Shown piece after piece: positions 1-10,992 of a stretch of DNA of 50,637 nt. The DNA is from Rhodospirillaceae bacterium (GTDB lineage: Bacteria; Pseudomonadota; Alphaproteobacteria; Rhodospirillales; JABHCV01). The translations under genes were made by a program, and so were the position numbers. The notes below the pieces were generated by a model. The model searched no databases, was not told the DNA's origin, and saw only the letters and a list, made by a program, of their open reading frames with translations. Positions within the stretch are counted from its first letter, which is position 1, and every line of letters begins with the position of its first letter. The stretch covers positions 1 through 50,637 of the forward strand of contig JABHGV010000037.1 in the NCBI GenBank assembly GCA_018671895.1, in the 5' to 3' direction.

Positions 1-309
1 CGGGTCTTCGATTTCGATGACCCACAGGTCCGGGTCGCGGTCGATTTGGCGCTTGATGTAGGTCTCGGCGTCAGAATCTGTCACTAGTTCGGCCCCGCCG
101 CCATGCATCCATGCCTGAACGCCATCGGCATCGCGGACCTGACTGAGCACCGCACAACCAGATTCGCCACGATCCAGCTTCAGCACAATGGCACCGGAAT
201 CCGGGTCGCCCTTGTGACGAATCATAATCGGAATGCAGTTCATGTCACACAGGCGTACCTGCACCTGCACCCACATTCCGGCCCTGATTTTCGAAGATGT
301 CCACGCCAT
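1..309 (-). CDS. DUF1491 family protein (3' end cut by the window edge)
   Basis: An open frame runs on the minus strand from an ATG at 309 to the window edge, giving 103 codons with no stop. The start is set by an in-frame TAA a few codons upstream. The product starts MAWTSSKIRAGMWVQVQVR, carries IRHKGDPDSGAIVLKLDR in the middle, and near the edge has a D-x-E-x-Y-I-x-R pattern followed by RDPDLWVIEIED. These match the DUF1491 family of short alphaproteobacterial proteins of unknown function, so only the last few residues are probably missing. It is divergent from the ppx-like gene and shares a roughly 100-bp upstream region with it. No function can be assigned. The family call rests on remembered sequence pattern. 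Confidence 0.75.
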   Translation of the reverse strand, partial: MAWTSSKIRAGMWVQVQVRLCDMNCIPIMIRHKGDPDSGAIVLKLDRGESGCAVLSQVRDADGVQAWMHGGGAELVTDSDAETYIKRQIDRDPDLWVIEIEDP

Positions 310-411
310 CAGGTCTACTTAGAACACATTTCCGCGTCCGTCCAATTGCTGTTCGCTCCCGGACAGGCTAAAACTGACATACCAAGATTAAATTTGGGGG
401 GAGGATTCAAC

Positions 412-1434
412 GTGACGACGTGCGCGAAAGGCATGCACGGGCAGATAGGCGATAACGGCGACCCCGTTTACGCCGCCATCGACCTTGGCACCAACAATTG
501 CCGGCTGCTCGTCGCCCGTATTCAGGACGGCGGCTTTCGCGTTATCGACTCTTTCTCGCGTATTGTCCGCCTGGGTGAAGGATTGTCGACCAGCAACGAA
601 CTTACTGAGGCCGCCATCGCCCGCACCATCAATGCCTTGCAAATTTGTGCAGACAAAATCCAGATGAACGCCGCCCATCAGATCCGCGCCATCGCCACCG
701 AGGCCTGCCGTCGGGCGACCAACAGCGGCACCTTTATGGACCGTGTCCAGAACAAGACAGGTCTTGAACTGGATATTATATCGCCGGAATACGAGGCACA
801 ACTGACCCTGGACGGCTGCGCCCAGCTGATTAGAGACGACACCCGCCATTCCCTTGTTTTCGATATTGGTGGCGGCAGTACGGAACTGATGTGGGTCGAA
901 AAGACCCCTGATGGACAGATTAACATCATCGGTATGTGCTCGTTTCCAACCGGCGTCGTTACCCTGACCGAAGAATACAGCGGTGATGTCGTTGCCCGTT
1001 CCGTCTATGAAGACATTATCGCGCGCATCGACGAAGGCCTCGGCCCCTTCGACGAGGAATTCGGCATTTCCCGACATCTGTCGAACGACAAGCCCCTGCA
1101 GATGCTCGGAACATCCGGCACGGTGACGACACTGGGGGGCCTGTATCTGAATTTGCAGCGCTATGACCGCTCCAAGGTCGATGGCCTGGACATGCGCACC
1201 GACACCGTTGCCGCCATCAGCGAACGTCTGGCTTCAATGACCCGCGACGAACGCGCCGCCAACGGCTGTATTGGCCCGGACCGGGCCGATTTGGTCGTTA
1301 TGGGCTGCGCCATCATGGAAGCGATCAGCCGACGCTGGCCGGTGGCGACCATTCGTGCCGCCGACCGGGGTATTCGCGAGGGCCTTCTGTACGGCATCAT
1401 GCGCGAAAACGGTGACCTGAAAGTCGCATCGTGA
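412..1434 (+). CDS. ppx: Ppx/GppA family phosphatase (exopolyphosphatase-like)
   Basis: This is a 341-aa protein of the Ppx/GppA branch of the ASKHA fold, which hydrolyses polyphosphate or the pppGpp 5'-phosphate. The phosphate-binding loop IDLGTNNCRLLVA is at residues 23-35, FDIGGGSTE at about 150-158 and GTSGTVTTLGG at about 233-243. The GTG at 412 is preferred because a strong GGGGGGAGG lies 7 nt upstream. The open frame reaches back to 103, but that part overlaps the divergent DUF1491 gene. The protein has only the N-terminal catalytic domain and lacks the C-terminal HD-like domain of the roughly 500-aa enterobacterial enzymes, as is common in alphaproteobacteria. Its TGA overlaps the GTG start of rlmE (GTGA), which suggests translational coupling. 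Polyphosphate and pppGpp activity cannot be told apart from sequence. Confidence 0.9.
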   Translation: MTTCAKGMHGQIGDNGDPVYAAIDLGTNNCRLLVARIQDGGFRVIDSFSRIVRLGEGLSTSNELTEAAIARTINALQICADKIQMNAAHQIRAIATEACRRATNSGTFMDRVQNKTGLELDIISPEYEAQLTLDGCAQLIRDDTRHSLVFDIGGGSTELMWVEKTPDGQINIIGMCSFPTGVVTLTEEYSGDVVARSVYEDIIARIDEGLGPFDEEFGISRHLSNDKPLQMLGTSGTVTTLGGLYLNLQRYDRSKVDGLDMRTDTVAAISERLASMTRDERAANGCIGPDRADLVVMGCAIMEAISRRWPVATIRAADRGIREGLLYGIMRENGDLKVAS

Positions 1435-2135
1435 GCAAGCGTCCCGGAAGTGGCCGCAGCAAAGGCAAGTCCGGTGCGCGCGAATTGTTCACCAAGGTGC
1501 GCTCGGCCAAGGGCCGTAAACTGTCATCGACACGCTGGCTGCAACGCCAGTTGAACGACCCCTATGTGGCTGAAGCAAAACGGATGGGATATCCCTCGCG
1601 CGCCGCCTTCAAGCTGGTTGAACTGGATGAAAAATTCAAATTCCTTAAACCGGGAAAGCGGGTTGTCGACTTAGGCGCAGCCCCGGGCGGCTGGACCATG
1701 GTCGCGGTGGAAAAGGTCATCACCAATAAAAAGCGTGGCAAAGTAGTGGCGCTGGATATCAATGAAATGGACGATGTCGCAGGGGCCACCGTCCTGCAAC
1801 ATGATTTTCTTGATAATGACGCCCCGGATTTGCTGAAAAAAGCGCTCGACGGCCCCGCCGATATCGTCATCAGCGACATGGCCGCACCGGCCACCGGACA
1901 TACATCCACCGACCACATAAAAATTATGGCGCTGGCCGAAACGGCACTGGATTTTGCCTGTGAGGTGCTGGCCCCGGACGGCATCTTTATCGCCAAGGTC
2001 CTGAAAGGCGGCACCGAGAATGAATTGCTGGCCGTCATGAAACAGAAATTCAAGACGGTGCGCCACGCCAAGCCCCCGGCAAGCCGCCAGGATTCTGCGG
2101 AAAGCTACGTCGTCGCCACTGGTTTCAGGGGCTAG
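1431..2135 (+). CDS. rlmE: 23S rRNA (uridine-2'-O)-methyltransferase RlmE (FtsJ)
   Basis: This 234-aa SAM-dependent enzyme methylates the 2'-O of U2552 in the 23S A-loop during late 50S assembly. The SAM motif VVDLGAAPGGWT begins near residue 78. The catalytic K-D-K-E tetrad is visible as K61 (AFKL), D149 (SDMAAP), K189 (AKVLKGG) and E224 (ESYVVA); the last three keep the spacing of the E. coli enzyme. A basic tail of about 25 residues (KRPGSGRSKGKSG) precedes the core and probably contacts RNA. The GTG start overlaps the ppx stop by 4 nt, so the two genes are very likely one operon. Confidence 0.96.
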   Translation: MSKRPGSGRSKGKSGARELFTKVRSAKGRKLSSTRWLQRQLNDPYVAEAKRMGYPSRAAFKLVELDEKFKFLKPGKRVVDLGAAPGGWTMVAVEKVITNKKRGKVVALDINEMDDVAGATVLQHDFLDNDAPDLLKKALDGPADIVISDMAAPATGHTSTDHIKIMALAETALDFACEVLAPDGIFIAKVLKGGTENELLAVMKQKFKTVRHAKPPASRQDSAESYVVATGFRG

Positions 2136-2146
2136 GTCATCCGGGC

Positions 2147-3679
<1,533 letters not shown>

Positions 3680-3693
3680 TTGGATTTTGTAAG

Positions 3694-3777
3694 CGCGCTG
3701 CGCGGCGCGGATTCTGGAAGCCAGGCTTGATATTTCGCGCTGCGCGGCGTGGCCTCTGGAAGTCTGACTTTAATTTT
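3694..3777 (+). repeat. Two tandem copies of a dispersed 42-bp intergenic repeat
   Basis: Two 42-bp units, 3694-3735 and 3736-3777, lie head to tail between guaB and rsmB. Each starts CGCGCTGCGCGGCG and carries CTGGAAG in its middle. The second unit recurs in reverse orientation after the Atm1 gene (21737-21778, 34 of 42 matching) and after the hydrolase gene (24 consecutive identical bases near 32280-32303). The GC-rich first half is partly self-complementary (GCGCTGCGCGGCGC). The family is not one I recognise. It behaves like REP/BIME-type intergenic elements. Confidence 0.75.
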
Positions 3778-3812
3778 GACATGAGTTCTATTTTCAAGAT
3801 GAAACCATCGAC

Positions 3813-5129
3813 ATGATCCCCGCTGCGCGCATTTCTGCGACGATTGAGCTTCTCGACCTGATTGACAGCTCCGATGCGCCCGCCGATGGCGTCATCCGCG
3901 CCTATTTCCGTAAGCGCCGCTATGCCGGGTCGAAAGACCGGCGTTCGGTCACCACTCGCGTCTTTGACATTATCCGCCACCGTGCACGCCTCGACTGGTG
4001 GCTGGCATCGGCCGCCGGAGAGATGGAGCCAAACGGCCGTGGTCGCACCCTCGCCGGACTGGCGCTGATTGATGCAGAACAGTCTGAGACCATTGCCGCC
4101 CTGTTCGACGGTCAGGGTCATAATCCGGCCCGCTTGAGCGACGACGAAACAACGCTGCTGGGCAACATCGCTGGCAAACCCATCCATCACGACGCCATCG
4201 GTGAAGCCGTGCTGTGCGAACTGCCGGATTTCCTCTATCAGCCCTTGAAGGCCCTGTGGGGCGACAATTGCCGGGCCGAGATGGACGCCCTGAACGCCCC
4301 GGCAGAGGTCGATGTCAGGGTCAATCTGGCGCGCGTTACCCGCGAACAGGCCCGCACTTCGTTGGCCCGTGACAATATCGAAACCGAGCCAACACCCCTG
4401 TCGCCGGTCGGACTGAGACTGAAACAACGCGGCAACCTGGATGCGACCAAGGCCTTCCGCCAGGGATTGATAGAAGTTCAGGACGAGGGCTCGCAACTGA
4501 TTGCGCTGCTGACCGGGGCCAAGCCCGGCATGACCATCGTCGATTCATGCGCCGGGGCCGGTGGCAAGACCCTGGCGCTGGCAGACGCCATGGGATTACA
4601 AGGCGGCAGCGAAGCCAAGGGGCGATTGGTCGCGTGTGACATTTCAGCCAAACGTCTGGCCCGCATGGACGAACGCATCGAGCGGGCGGGGGCCGGAGCC
4701 ATCGAACGCCATGTGTTGAAAGAAACCGGCGACACGCTGAGCATTGCCGCAGACCGGGTGCTGGTCGATGCACCGTGTTCGGGTGTCGGTGCATGGCGGC
4801 GGCATCCGGAAGCCCGCTGGCGGTTGACGCCGGAACGGCTGGCCGAACTGATGGCGCTGCAGGACCGGGTACTTGATGACGCGGCAAAGTGGGTGAAACC
4901 GGGCGGGCGGCTGCTCTATGCCACCTGTTCGCTGTTGCCTGCTGAAAATATCGACCGGGTTGCTGATTTTCTGAAACGCCATGATGATTTCCAAACGCTG
5001 CAAATTAGCGACGTCTGGACGGAAACCATCGACACCCCGTGCCCCAGCGGCGGCACCGCCCTTTCCTTAAGCCCGAAGAGCACCGGCACCGACGGTTTCT
5101 ACTGCGCCGTGCTGGAACGCTCTGCCTGA
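3813..5129 (+). CDS. rsmB: RsmB-family 16S rRNA m5C methyltransferase
   Basis: This 438-aa RNA (cytosine-5) methyltransferase of the RsmB/NOP family probably modifies C967 of 16S rRNA. An N-terminal NusB-like helical region (residues 1 to about 140) precedes the Rossmann domain. The SAM loop VDSCAGAGGKTLALA is near residue 245. The two family cysteines are C322 in DAPCSGVGAWRRHP and the nucleophile C372 in YATCSLLPAEN; the 50-residue spacing matches E. coli RsmB. The start is the first ATG after the repeat region, and no strong Shine-Dalgarno is visible. Other m5C enzymes of the family use other bases, so the exact target is inferred. Confidence 0.9.
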   Translation: MIPAARISATIELLDLIDSSDAPADGVIRAYFRKRRYAGSKDRRSVTTRVFDIIRHRARLDWWLASAAGEMEPNGRGRTLAGLALIDAEQSETIAALFDGQGHNPARLSDDETTLLGNIAGKPIHHDAIGEAVLCELPDFLYQPLKALWGDNCRAEMDALNAPAEVDVRVNLARVTREQARTSLARDNIETEPTPLSPVGLRLKQRGNLDATKAFRQGLIEVQDEGSQLIALLTGAKPGMTIVDSCAGAGGKTLALADAMGLQGGSEAKGRLVACDISAKRLARMDERIERAGAGAIERHVLKETGDTLSIAADRVLVDAPCSGVGAWRRHPEARWRLTPERLAELMALQDRVLDDAAKWVKPGGRLLYATCSLLPAENIDRVADFLKRHDDFQTLQISDVWTETIDTPCPSGGTALSLSPKSTGTDGFYCAVLERSA

Positions 5130-5139
5130 GACTTCGGCA

Positions 5140-6360
5140 TTACTTTCCATAAATCCATTTCAGCAGCACCGGCGTCGCCACGGTGGTGACAATTGCCATG
5201 ACGACAACGGCGGAAAACAGATTATCCAGAATGGCCGATTGAATATCGGGCACCGTGAAAATACCGGCCTCGAGCGCGATGTCGGCAATCACCAGTTCAA
5301 CCGCGCCGCGCGCACTCATGCCGACGCCGACGGCTGCGGCCTCTTTACGCGGCATCCCGACGGCCAGGGCCGAGACCCCCGCGCCGATAAACTTTCCAAT
5401 AAAGGCGACAACCACCAGCACCAGCAGGAACATCGGAATCTCGCCAAACACGGCGATGTTCAGGTTCAGCCCGATGGAAGCAAAGAAAATCGGGGCCAAA
5501 AATCCGAAGGTCATGCCCGAAACCTTGCTGCGCACACTTTCATAGGTCTTGCTGTCGACCGTCTTGCGACCGAAGAACACGCCGGCGACGAATGAGCCAA
5601 GGATAAAATGCAGATGCAGCATTTCCGCCAGCACGGCAAAGGCCAACGCCGCAATCAACATGGCGCTGAAATCCAGCTCTTTCTCTTTCAGCTTGATCAG
5701 AAACTTGCCGCCGAATGGAAAAACGAAGAAGCCGACGATGATGGTGATGGCAAAAAACAGCGCTATTTTGATGGCGATCACACCTATCTCCAACGCTTCC
5801 TGACTTTCGCCGACAGAAACCAGCGCCGTCAGCCAGGCCAGCAGCAGCAGGCTGAGGACATCATCGATCACGGCTGCCGAGACAATCACCTGCCCGGATT
5901 CAGAATTCAGCTTGTTTAGATCAATCAGTATCTTGACTGTGGCGGGCACAGCGGTGATGGCGAGTGCAACACCGATGAACAGGGCCTGGGTGGTCAGAAA
6001 ATATGATTCGGGCAGATACAGGTATCCCAACACCACCCCCATCAACAACGGCAACGCCATGCCGCCGAGCGCAACAACGGCGGACGTTTTGGAATGTTGC
6101 AGAATCTTGTTCGGCTGCATCTCGATACCGGCATAAAGCATCAGGAAAAACATGCCCAAATCGGTGATCGCCTTGAACACCTCGCTGCTTTCCAGTGCCG
6201 CAAGGGTCGGCACCATGTCTGAATGCTGGGCGATGAACGTGCCCAACACGACGCCTGAAACCAGCTCGCCGACGAGTGCAGGCTGGCCCACACGCGCCGC
6301 CAGCTCGCCAAAGGCGCGGGTCACCACCAACAGGATAAGCAGTACATAGAACAGATCCAT
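5140..6360 (-). CDS. CPA2-type cation/proton antiporter (Kef/NhaS-like)
   Basis: This 406-aa inner-membrane protein is made almost entirely of hydrophobic segments, about 11-13 helices, as in monovalent cation:proton antiporter-2 proteins. Family patterns are GELVSGVVLG near the N-terminus, LMLYAGIEM, FFASIGLNLN and the late conserved MSARGAVELVIADIALEAG. There is no C-terminal TrkA-N/RCK domain, so it is a bare transporter rather than a full KefB/C-type channel. Whether it moves Na+ or K+ cannot be decided. It ends 10 bp from the convergent rsmB stop and is divergent from the FliF-tail-like gene. Confidence 0.88.
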   Translation of the reverse strand: MDLFYVLLILLVVTRAFGELAARVGQPALVGELVSGVVLGTFIAQHSDMVPTLAALESSEVFKAITDLGMFFLMLYAGIEMQPNKILQHSKTSAVVALGGMALPLLMGVVLGYLYLPESYFLTTQALFIGVALAITAVPATVKILIDLNKLNSESGQVIVSAAVIDDVLSLLLLAWLTALVSVGESQEALEIGVIAIKIALFFAITIIVGFFVFPFGGKFLIKLKEKELDFSAMLIAALAFAVLAEMLHLHFILGSFVAGVFFGRKTVDSKTYESVRSKVSGMTFGFLAPIFFASIGLNLNIAVFGEIPMFLLVLVVVAFIGKFIGAGVSALAVGMPRKEAAAVGVGMSARGAVELVIADIALEAGIFTVPDIQSAILDNLFSAVVVMAIVTTVATPVLLKWIYGK

Positions 6361-6447
6361 GGCAATCCTATCAATCTGCTAAGCTGTTAATATTACGACA
6401 TTTTTTAGTATATTGACATAACCCCGGTCAATCGCCCGTGAAGGGTG

Positions 6448-6453
6448 TATAAT
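6448..6453 (+). promoter_or_regulatory. Consensus -10 box (TATAAT) placed for a leaderless transcript
   Basis: A perfect TATAAT ends 7 nt before the ATG at 6461, so the predicted transcription start falls on or next to the start codon. No Shine-Dalgarno fits between the -10 box and the ATG. The -35 region at 17-bp spacing is poor (CGGTCA). A TTGACA at 6413-6418 is 29 bp away, too far to pair with it. Confidence 0.4.
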
Positions 6454-6460
6454 CGCCCCC

Positions 6461-6646
6461 ATGAGCCCTGACAAACAACCCGCAGCGCCATCCACCGGCG
6501 AGCACCGTTTCGAACCTACCATCGATGTCGATCATGTCGACAGGCGCATCCGTTCATCGGTCCGCGCCCAAGTCATCGAGGCCATCAAAAACAACCCGGA
6601 ACTGGCGTTGGCCATCGTTCGCGGCTGGAAAGACACCCCACACTAA
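6461..6646 (+). CDS. 61-aa protein resembling the FliG-binding C-terminal tail of FliF
   Basis: The reading frame starts with ATG directly after a TATAAT box and encodes 61 residues. Residues 20-57 (IDVDHVDRRIRSSVR, then a helix ending NPELALAIVRGW) follow the pattern of the extreme C-terminus of the flagellar MS-ring protein FliF, I-D-x3-I-x2-K-x2-S ... HPEEAVxIIRxW, which docks onto the N-terminal domain of FliG. There is no membrane segment or signal peptide and no other FliF part nearby. A soluble peptide of this kind could bind FliG or imitate the FliF tail; that is inference. It lies 72 bp upstream of thiC with no evident functional link. The frame itself is likely real, the FliF similarity moderate. 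Confidence 0.6.
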   Translation: MSPDKQPAAPSTGEHRFEPTIDVDHVDRRIRSSVRAQVIEAIKNNPELALAIVRGWKDTPH

Positions 6647-8530
<1,884 letters not shown>

Positions 8531-8583
8531 TGGGATTTCAATTCCCCGACCCCGTTTATTCTCGAGGCCTGACCCGAATTATC

Positions 8584-8613
8584 TTGACTTTTAGCCGTCG
8601 TTAGGACTACAGT
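8584..8613 (+). promoter_or_regulatory. Candidate promoter upstream of the two leader terminators
   Basis: TTGACT (8584-8589) and TACAGT (8608-8613) lie 18 bp apart in the gap after thiC. A transcript starting near 8620 would meet a terminator-like hairpin at 8632-8667 and a second at 8694-8719 before reaching the gene at 8749. It could be the promoter of that gene or of a very short RNA. The -10 box is only a 4/6 match. Confidence 0.3.
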
Positions 8614-8631
8614 CCCTTCCAGCGACATGTA

Positions 8632-8667
8632 CACGTGCGCCCGTTTTTCGGGCCCGCGTGTTTTTTT
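8632..8667 (+). terminator. Terminator-like hairpin 1 in the leader of the PG-binding gene
   Basis: Arms CACGTGCGCCCG (8632-8643) and CGGGCCCGCGTG (8649-8660) pair with one G-T wobble and one mismatch around a TTTTT loop, followed by seven T. This is a good intrinsic terminator shape on the plus strand. It could end thiC transcripts or act as an attenuator for the downstream gene. Confidence 0.65.
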
Positions 8668-8693
8668 ATGCGCGCATCATATTCTTCTCCGCC

Positions 8694-8719
8694 GCCCGGA
8701 TTGTCCGGGCATTTTTTTT
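8694..8719 (+). terminator. Terminator-like hairpin 2, 29 nt before the PG-binding gene
   Basis: A perfect 7-bp stem, GCCCGGA (8694-8700) with TCCGGGC (8704-8710), closes a TTG loop and is followed by A and eight T. Only 29 nt separate it from the next ATG, too little for a separate promoter plus the visible Shine-Dalgarno. Transcription of that gene therefore probably has to pass this hairpin. The CGGGCCCG arm of hairpin 1 could alternatively pair with the GCCGCCCGG arm of hairpin 2. Confidence 0.7.
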
Positions 8720-8748
8720 GCGTGCCCCCATCAACCAGGAGACTTCCC

Positions 8749-10098
8749 ATGAATTCCAATCCTTTCTATCGATTCAGCGGCACCCCTGCTCACGACCCCT
8801 TTGGCCGATTGCCAGAGCCGTCCCATGAACCACAGCTTGATGTCTCAAACCCGTTCGACCTGACCGCCTCCGTCGGCGAACGAAGAACCAATCAGCGCAC
8901 TGATGTTGGCAAGATTGAGGCCCTGTTGCGTCTGGCCGGGGTATTGGACATGGACGCCACCGGCGGCCCGACCGGTTATTTCGGCAGCCGCCTCGGCGAA
9001 GCCGTTAAGGGCTTTCAGAAATCCCATAATCTGAGGGTCGATGGCGACATCACCCCCGACGGAGAAACGCTGAAGACCCTGGCCCAGACCCTGCAAGGCA
9101 TGGGCCGCAAGGGCGACACTGTGCTCGCCCATCTGACGGCTGACGAAGCCCGGTTCCTGCACCGCATCACCGATGGCGGCTCGATCAATCCGCAAACTGG
9201 ATTGATGGAATTCTGGGACGCCGAAAGCGAGGCCGAGGCCGGATACGATGCCGGGGCCGCCAACGATGCCCAGGCCGCCGAGAATGGTGCACAAGACGGG
9301 GCGTCCGCATCATCAGGCAATGGCGATCCGGCGGGTTATGGCGATATGACGCCGGTGGATGCCGTCAATCAGGCCCGCGCCGAGGCCGAGGCCCGTGCAA
9401 ATGCAGTGGCGGCGGCCAGGGATCAAGCGGCCCGTCAACGCGCCGTCGATGAGGCCAGGATTCGCGAGGCGAAGCAAAAACAACAGCGCCAGCAGCGCCA
9501 AGAGCGCCAGCGCGCTCATGCCATGCCGACCGGCAAGCCAAAAGGTGCCGTCAATCTGTTGGAGCAAAACGACAACGACCGGCAGTCCGGCCGTGGGGCC
9601 GGGCGCGCCAGCGACGATCAATCCCGAGAAAACGATGCCCAGCACAACGCCACGCATTCGAAAAGCGACCCCGCCGGGTATGGCGACATGACGTCGGTGA
9701 ATGCGGTGAACAATGAAAATCCTTATGCCGGGGACATCGCGGCCATGCAGAAACAAATGGATAAGAACAACAAGCGCCCTAGCATCCCCCAACAGGTTAG
9801 GGCCATCGAAATACAGATAGAGGAGAAATATAAAGGCAAAAAATCACCCCCTAACCCCTCCACGCCGAAGCAAGGACCATCGTTGATGGACCAGCTGATC
9901 GACAGCCTCGACGAATATATGAAGGACCCGAACAAGGGACCGACGGAAACGCCACCCAATGATCCGCCGCCGCCGTCCGGACCGCCCCCGGCACCGAATG
10001 GCGCGAAAACACCGGCGAAACAGGGGCTAGAATTATCAGCCGGTGCTGTGTTTACCTTAGCTGCCTTGTTTGTCTTGAGCTTGGTGGGGAACAGATAA
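8749..10098 (+). CDS. Peptidoglycan-binding-domain protein with a C-terminal membrane segment
   Basis: The 449-aa product has a PG_binding_1-like repeat at about residues 43-110 (VGKIEALLRLAGVLDM, GYFGSRLGEAVKGFQKSHNL, VDGDITPDGETLKTLA). A long low-complexity part rich in Ala, Gln, Arg and Glu follows, then a Pro-rich stretch, and a hydrophobic helix (LSAGAVFTLAALFVLSLV) close to the C-terminus. The motif DPAGYGDMT-x-V-(D/N)-AVN occurs twice, near residues 191 and 305. There is no N-terminal signal peptide, so the export route and topology are unclear; a tail-anchored arrangement is possible. The ATG at 8749 has AGGAGA 7 nt upstream. The frame is open further upstream, but that part crosses both terminator hairpins. 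A DUF2927 gene follows 60 bp downstream. Confidence 0.8.
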   Translation: MNSNPFYRFSGTPAHDPFGRLPEPSHEPQLDVSNPFDLTASVGERRTNQRTDVGKIEALLRLAGVLDMDATGGPTGYFGSRLGEAVKGFQKSHNLRVDGDITPDGETLKTLAQTLQGMGRKGDTVLAHLTADEARFLHRITDGGSINPQTGLMEFWDAESEAEAGYDAGAANDAQAAENGAQDGASASSGNGDPAGYGDMTPVDAVNQARAEAEARANAVAAARDQAARQRAVDEARIREAKQKQQRQQRQERQRAHAMPTGKPKGAVNLLEQNDNDRQSGRGAGRASDDQSRENDAQHNATHSKSDPAGYGDMTSVNAVNNENPYAGDIAAMQKQMDKNNKRPSIPQQVRAIEIQIEEKYKGKKSPPNPSTPKQGPSLMDQLIDSLDEYMKDPNKGPTETPPNDPPPPSGPPPAPNGAKTPAKQGLELSAGAVFTLAALFVLSLVGNR

Positions 10099-10102
10099 CG
10101 AC

Positions 10103-10139
10103 ACCCCATCGACGGTTTAAATAGCCGTCGGCGGGATGT
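10103..10139 (+). other. Two short hairpins between the PG-binding and DUF2927 genes
   Basis: CGACGG and CCGTCG form a 6-bp stem around an AT-rich loop, and directly after it GCGGGA and TCCCGC form a second stem. Neither has a T-tract, so they look like a weak transcription barrier or an mRNA 3' end rather than an intrinsic terminator. Confidence 0.4.
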
Positions 10140-10158
10140 TCCCGCTATTATTGCGTTT

Positions 10159-10992
10159 ATGTTGACCATCCGGCAAAAACGAAAACTGTACCCGACCCTA
10201 CTTCTGGTGGTGGCACTGGCCATCTGTTGGCAACTCTATGCCCAAAAAGCCAAGGAGATTCTGGTCGACTGGAACCTGGACCGGCTGGCATCCAACCAGC
10301 AGTTGATCGACAAGTTCGAATGGACGGTTTTTCGCCAAGATTCGGACACCCAACCGGGTTTCCTTCCGGATCGTCGATTAAACAAATGGCAGCTACCAAT
10401 CCGCGTTCTCCTAAAGAACCGCGAAGCCATCGAATACAGAGAACAGGTCGTCGCCATTCTCCGAGACTTGTCACGACTGAGCGGGTTGTCCATTCAGGTT
10501 GTCAATGGCAAAAATCCCCAGTCGGCAAATGTGGCTTTTTATATGACCAGCCCGGAAGATACGGAAGTCATACTCCGCGCGGAGAATTATTCCCAAGACA
10601 ACATCGATTTCATAGAAATAGGAGGCTGTTCTTTCATAACATCCAACATCAACAATCATATCCAAAAAGATGTTATCGTTATACTGAATCACTACGAAGA
10701 CGCATTTAAGAAACGCTGTATCGTCGAAGAATTTACACAGAGTCTAGGCCTATATGCCGATACTGATATCATCTGGAACTCTGTGATGAACGAAAAACTC
10801 ACTCACCCGTTCGACCGACTGCCCCTGAACGACAAGATCATGGTGCGCACGCTGTATGACAAGCGCCTGAAACCCGGCATGACCCGCAAGGAAGCTATGC
10901 CCATCGTCCGGAAGATTATTCCCGAACTGGTTGCCGCCGTGAAGGAACACGGCGAGCAAGCGCTACATCAATCATCTGCGCAGAGTAATTAA
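10159..10992 (+). CDS. DUF2927 family membrane-anchored protein
   Basis: This 277-aa protein has an N-terminal signal anchor (residues 11-28, PTLLLVVALAICWQLYA) after a basic start (RQKRK). The region around C187 (RCIVEEFTQSLGL, with E190 and E191) followed by a late LYDKRLKPGMTRKEA matches DUF2927, a family of exported proteins of unknown function with a zincin-like look. The usual family pattern is EELTQ.LGL.ND; here one residue differs (EEFTQ) and the ND is replaced by AD. Expected location is the periplasm, anchored in the inner membrane. No Shine-Dalgarno is seen before the ATG. It may share a transcript with the PG-binding gene. Its stop overlaps the convergent TauE/SafE stop by 4 nt. 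Confidence 0.72.
   Translation: MLTIRQKRKLYPTLLLVVALAICWQLYAQKAKEILVDWNLDRLASNQQLIDKFEWTVFRQDSDTQPGFLPDRRLNKWQLPIRVLLKNREAIEYREQVVAILRDLSRLSGLSIQVVNGKNPQSANVAFYMTSPEDTEVILRAENYSQDNIDFIEIGGCSFITSNINNHIQKDVIVILNHYEDAFKKRCIVEEFTQSLGLYADTDIIWNSVMNEKLTHPFDRLPLNDKIMVRTLYDKRLKPGMTRKEAMPIVRKIIPELVAAVKEHGEQALHQSSAQSN

Noticed and set aside
103-411. Longer N-terminus for the Ppx/GppA protein
   Set aside because: The extra 103 codons are antisense to the DUF1491 gene, and a strong Shine-Dalgarno precedes the GTG at 412.
6413-6453. TTGACA paired with TATAAT as a perfect promoter
   Set aside because: The two boxes are 29 bp apart, far from the 15-19 bp a sigma70 promoter needs.
8620-8667. Independent small RNA ending at the first hairpin after thiC
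   Set aside because: The transcript would be only about 48 nt, mostly the terminator itself. A leader or attenuator role for the downstream gene is more plausible.
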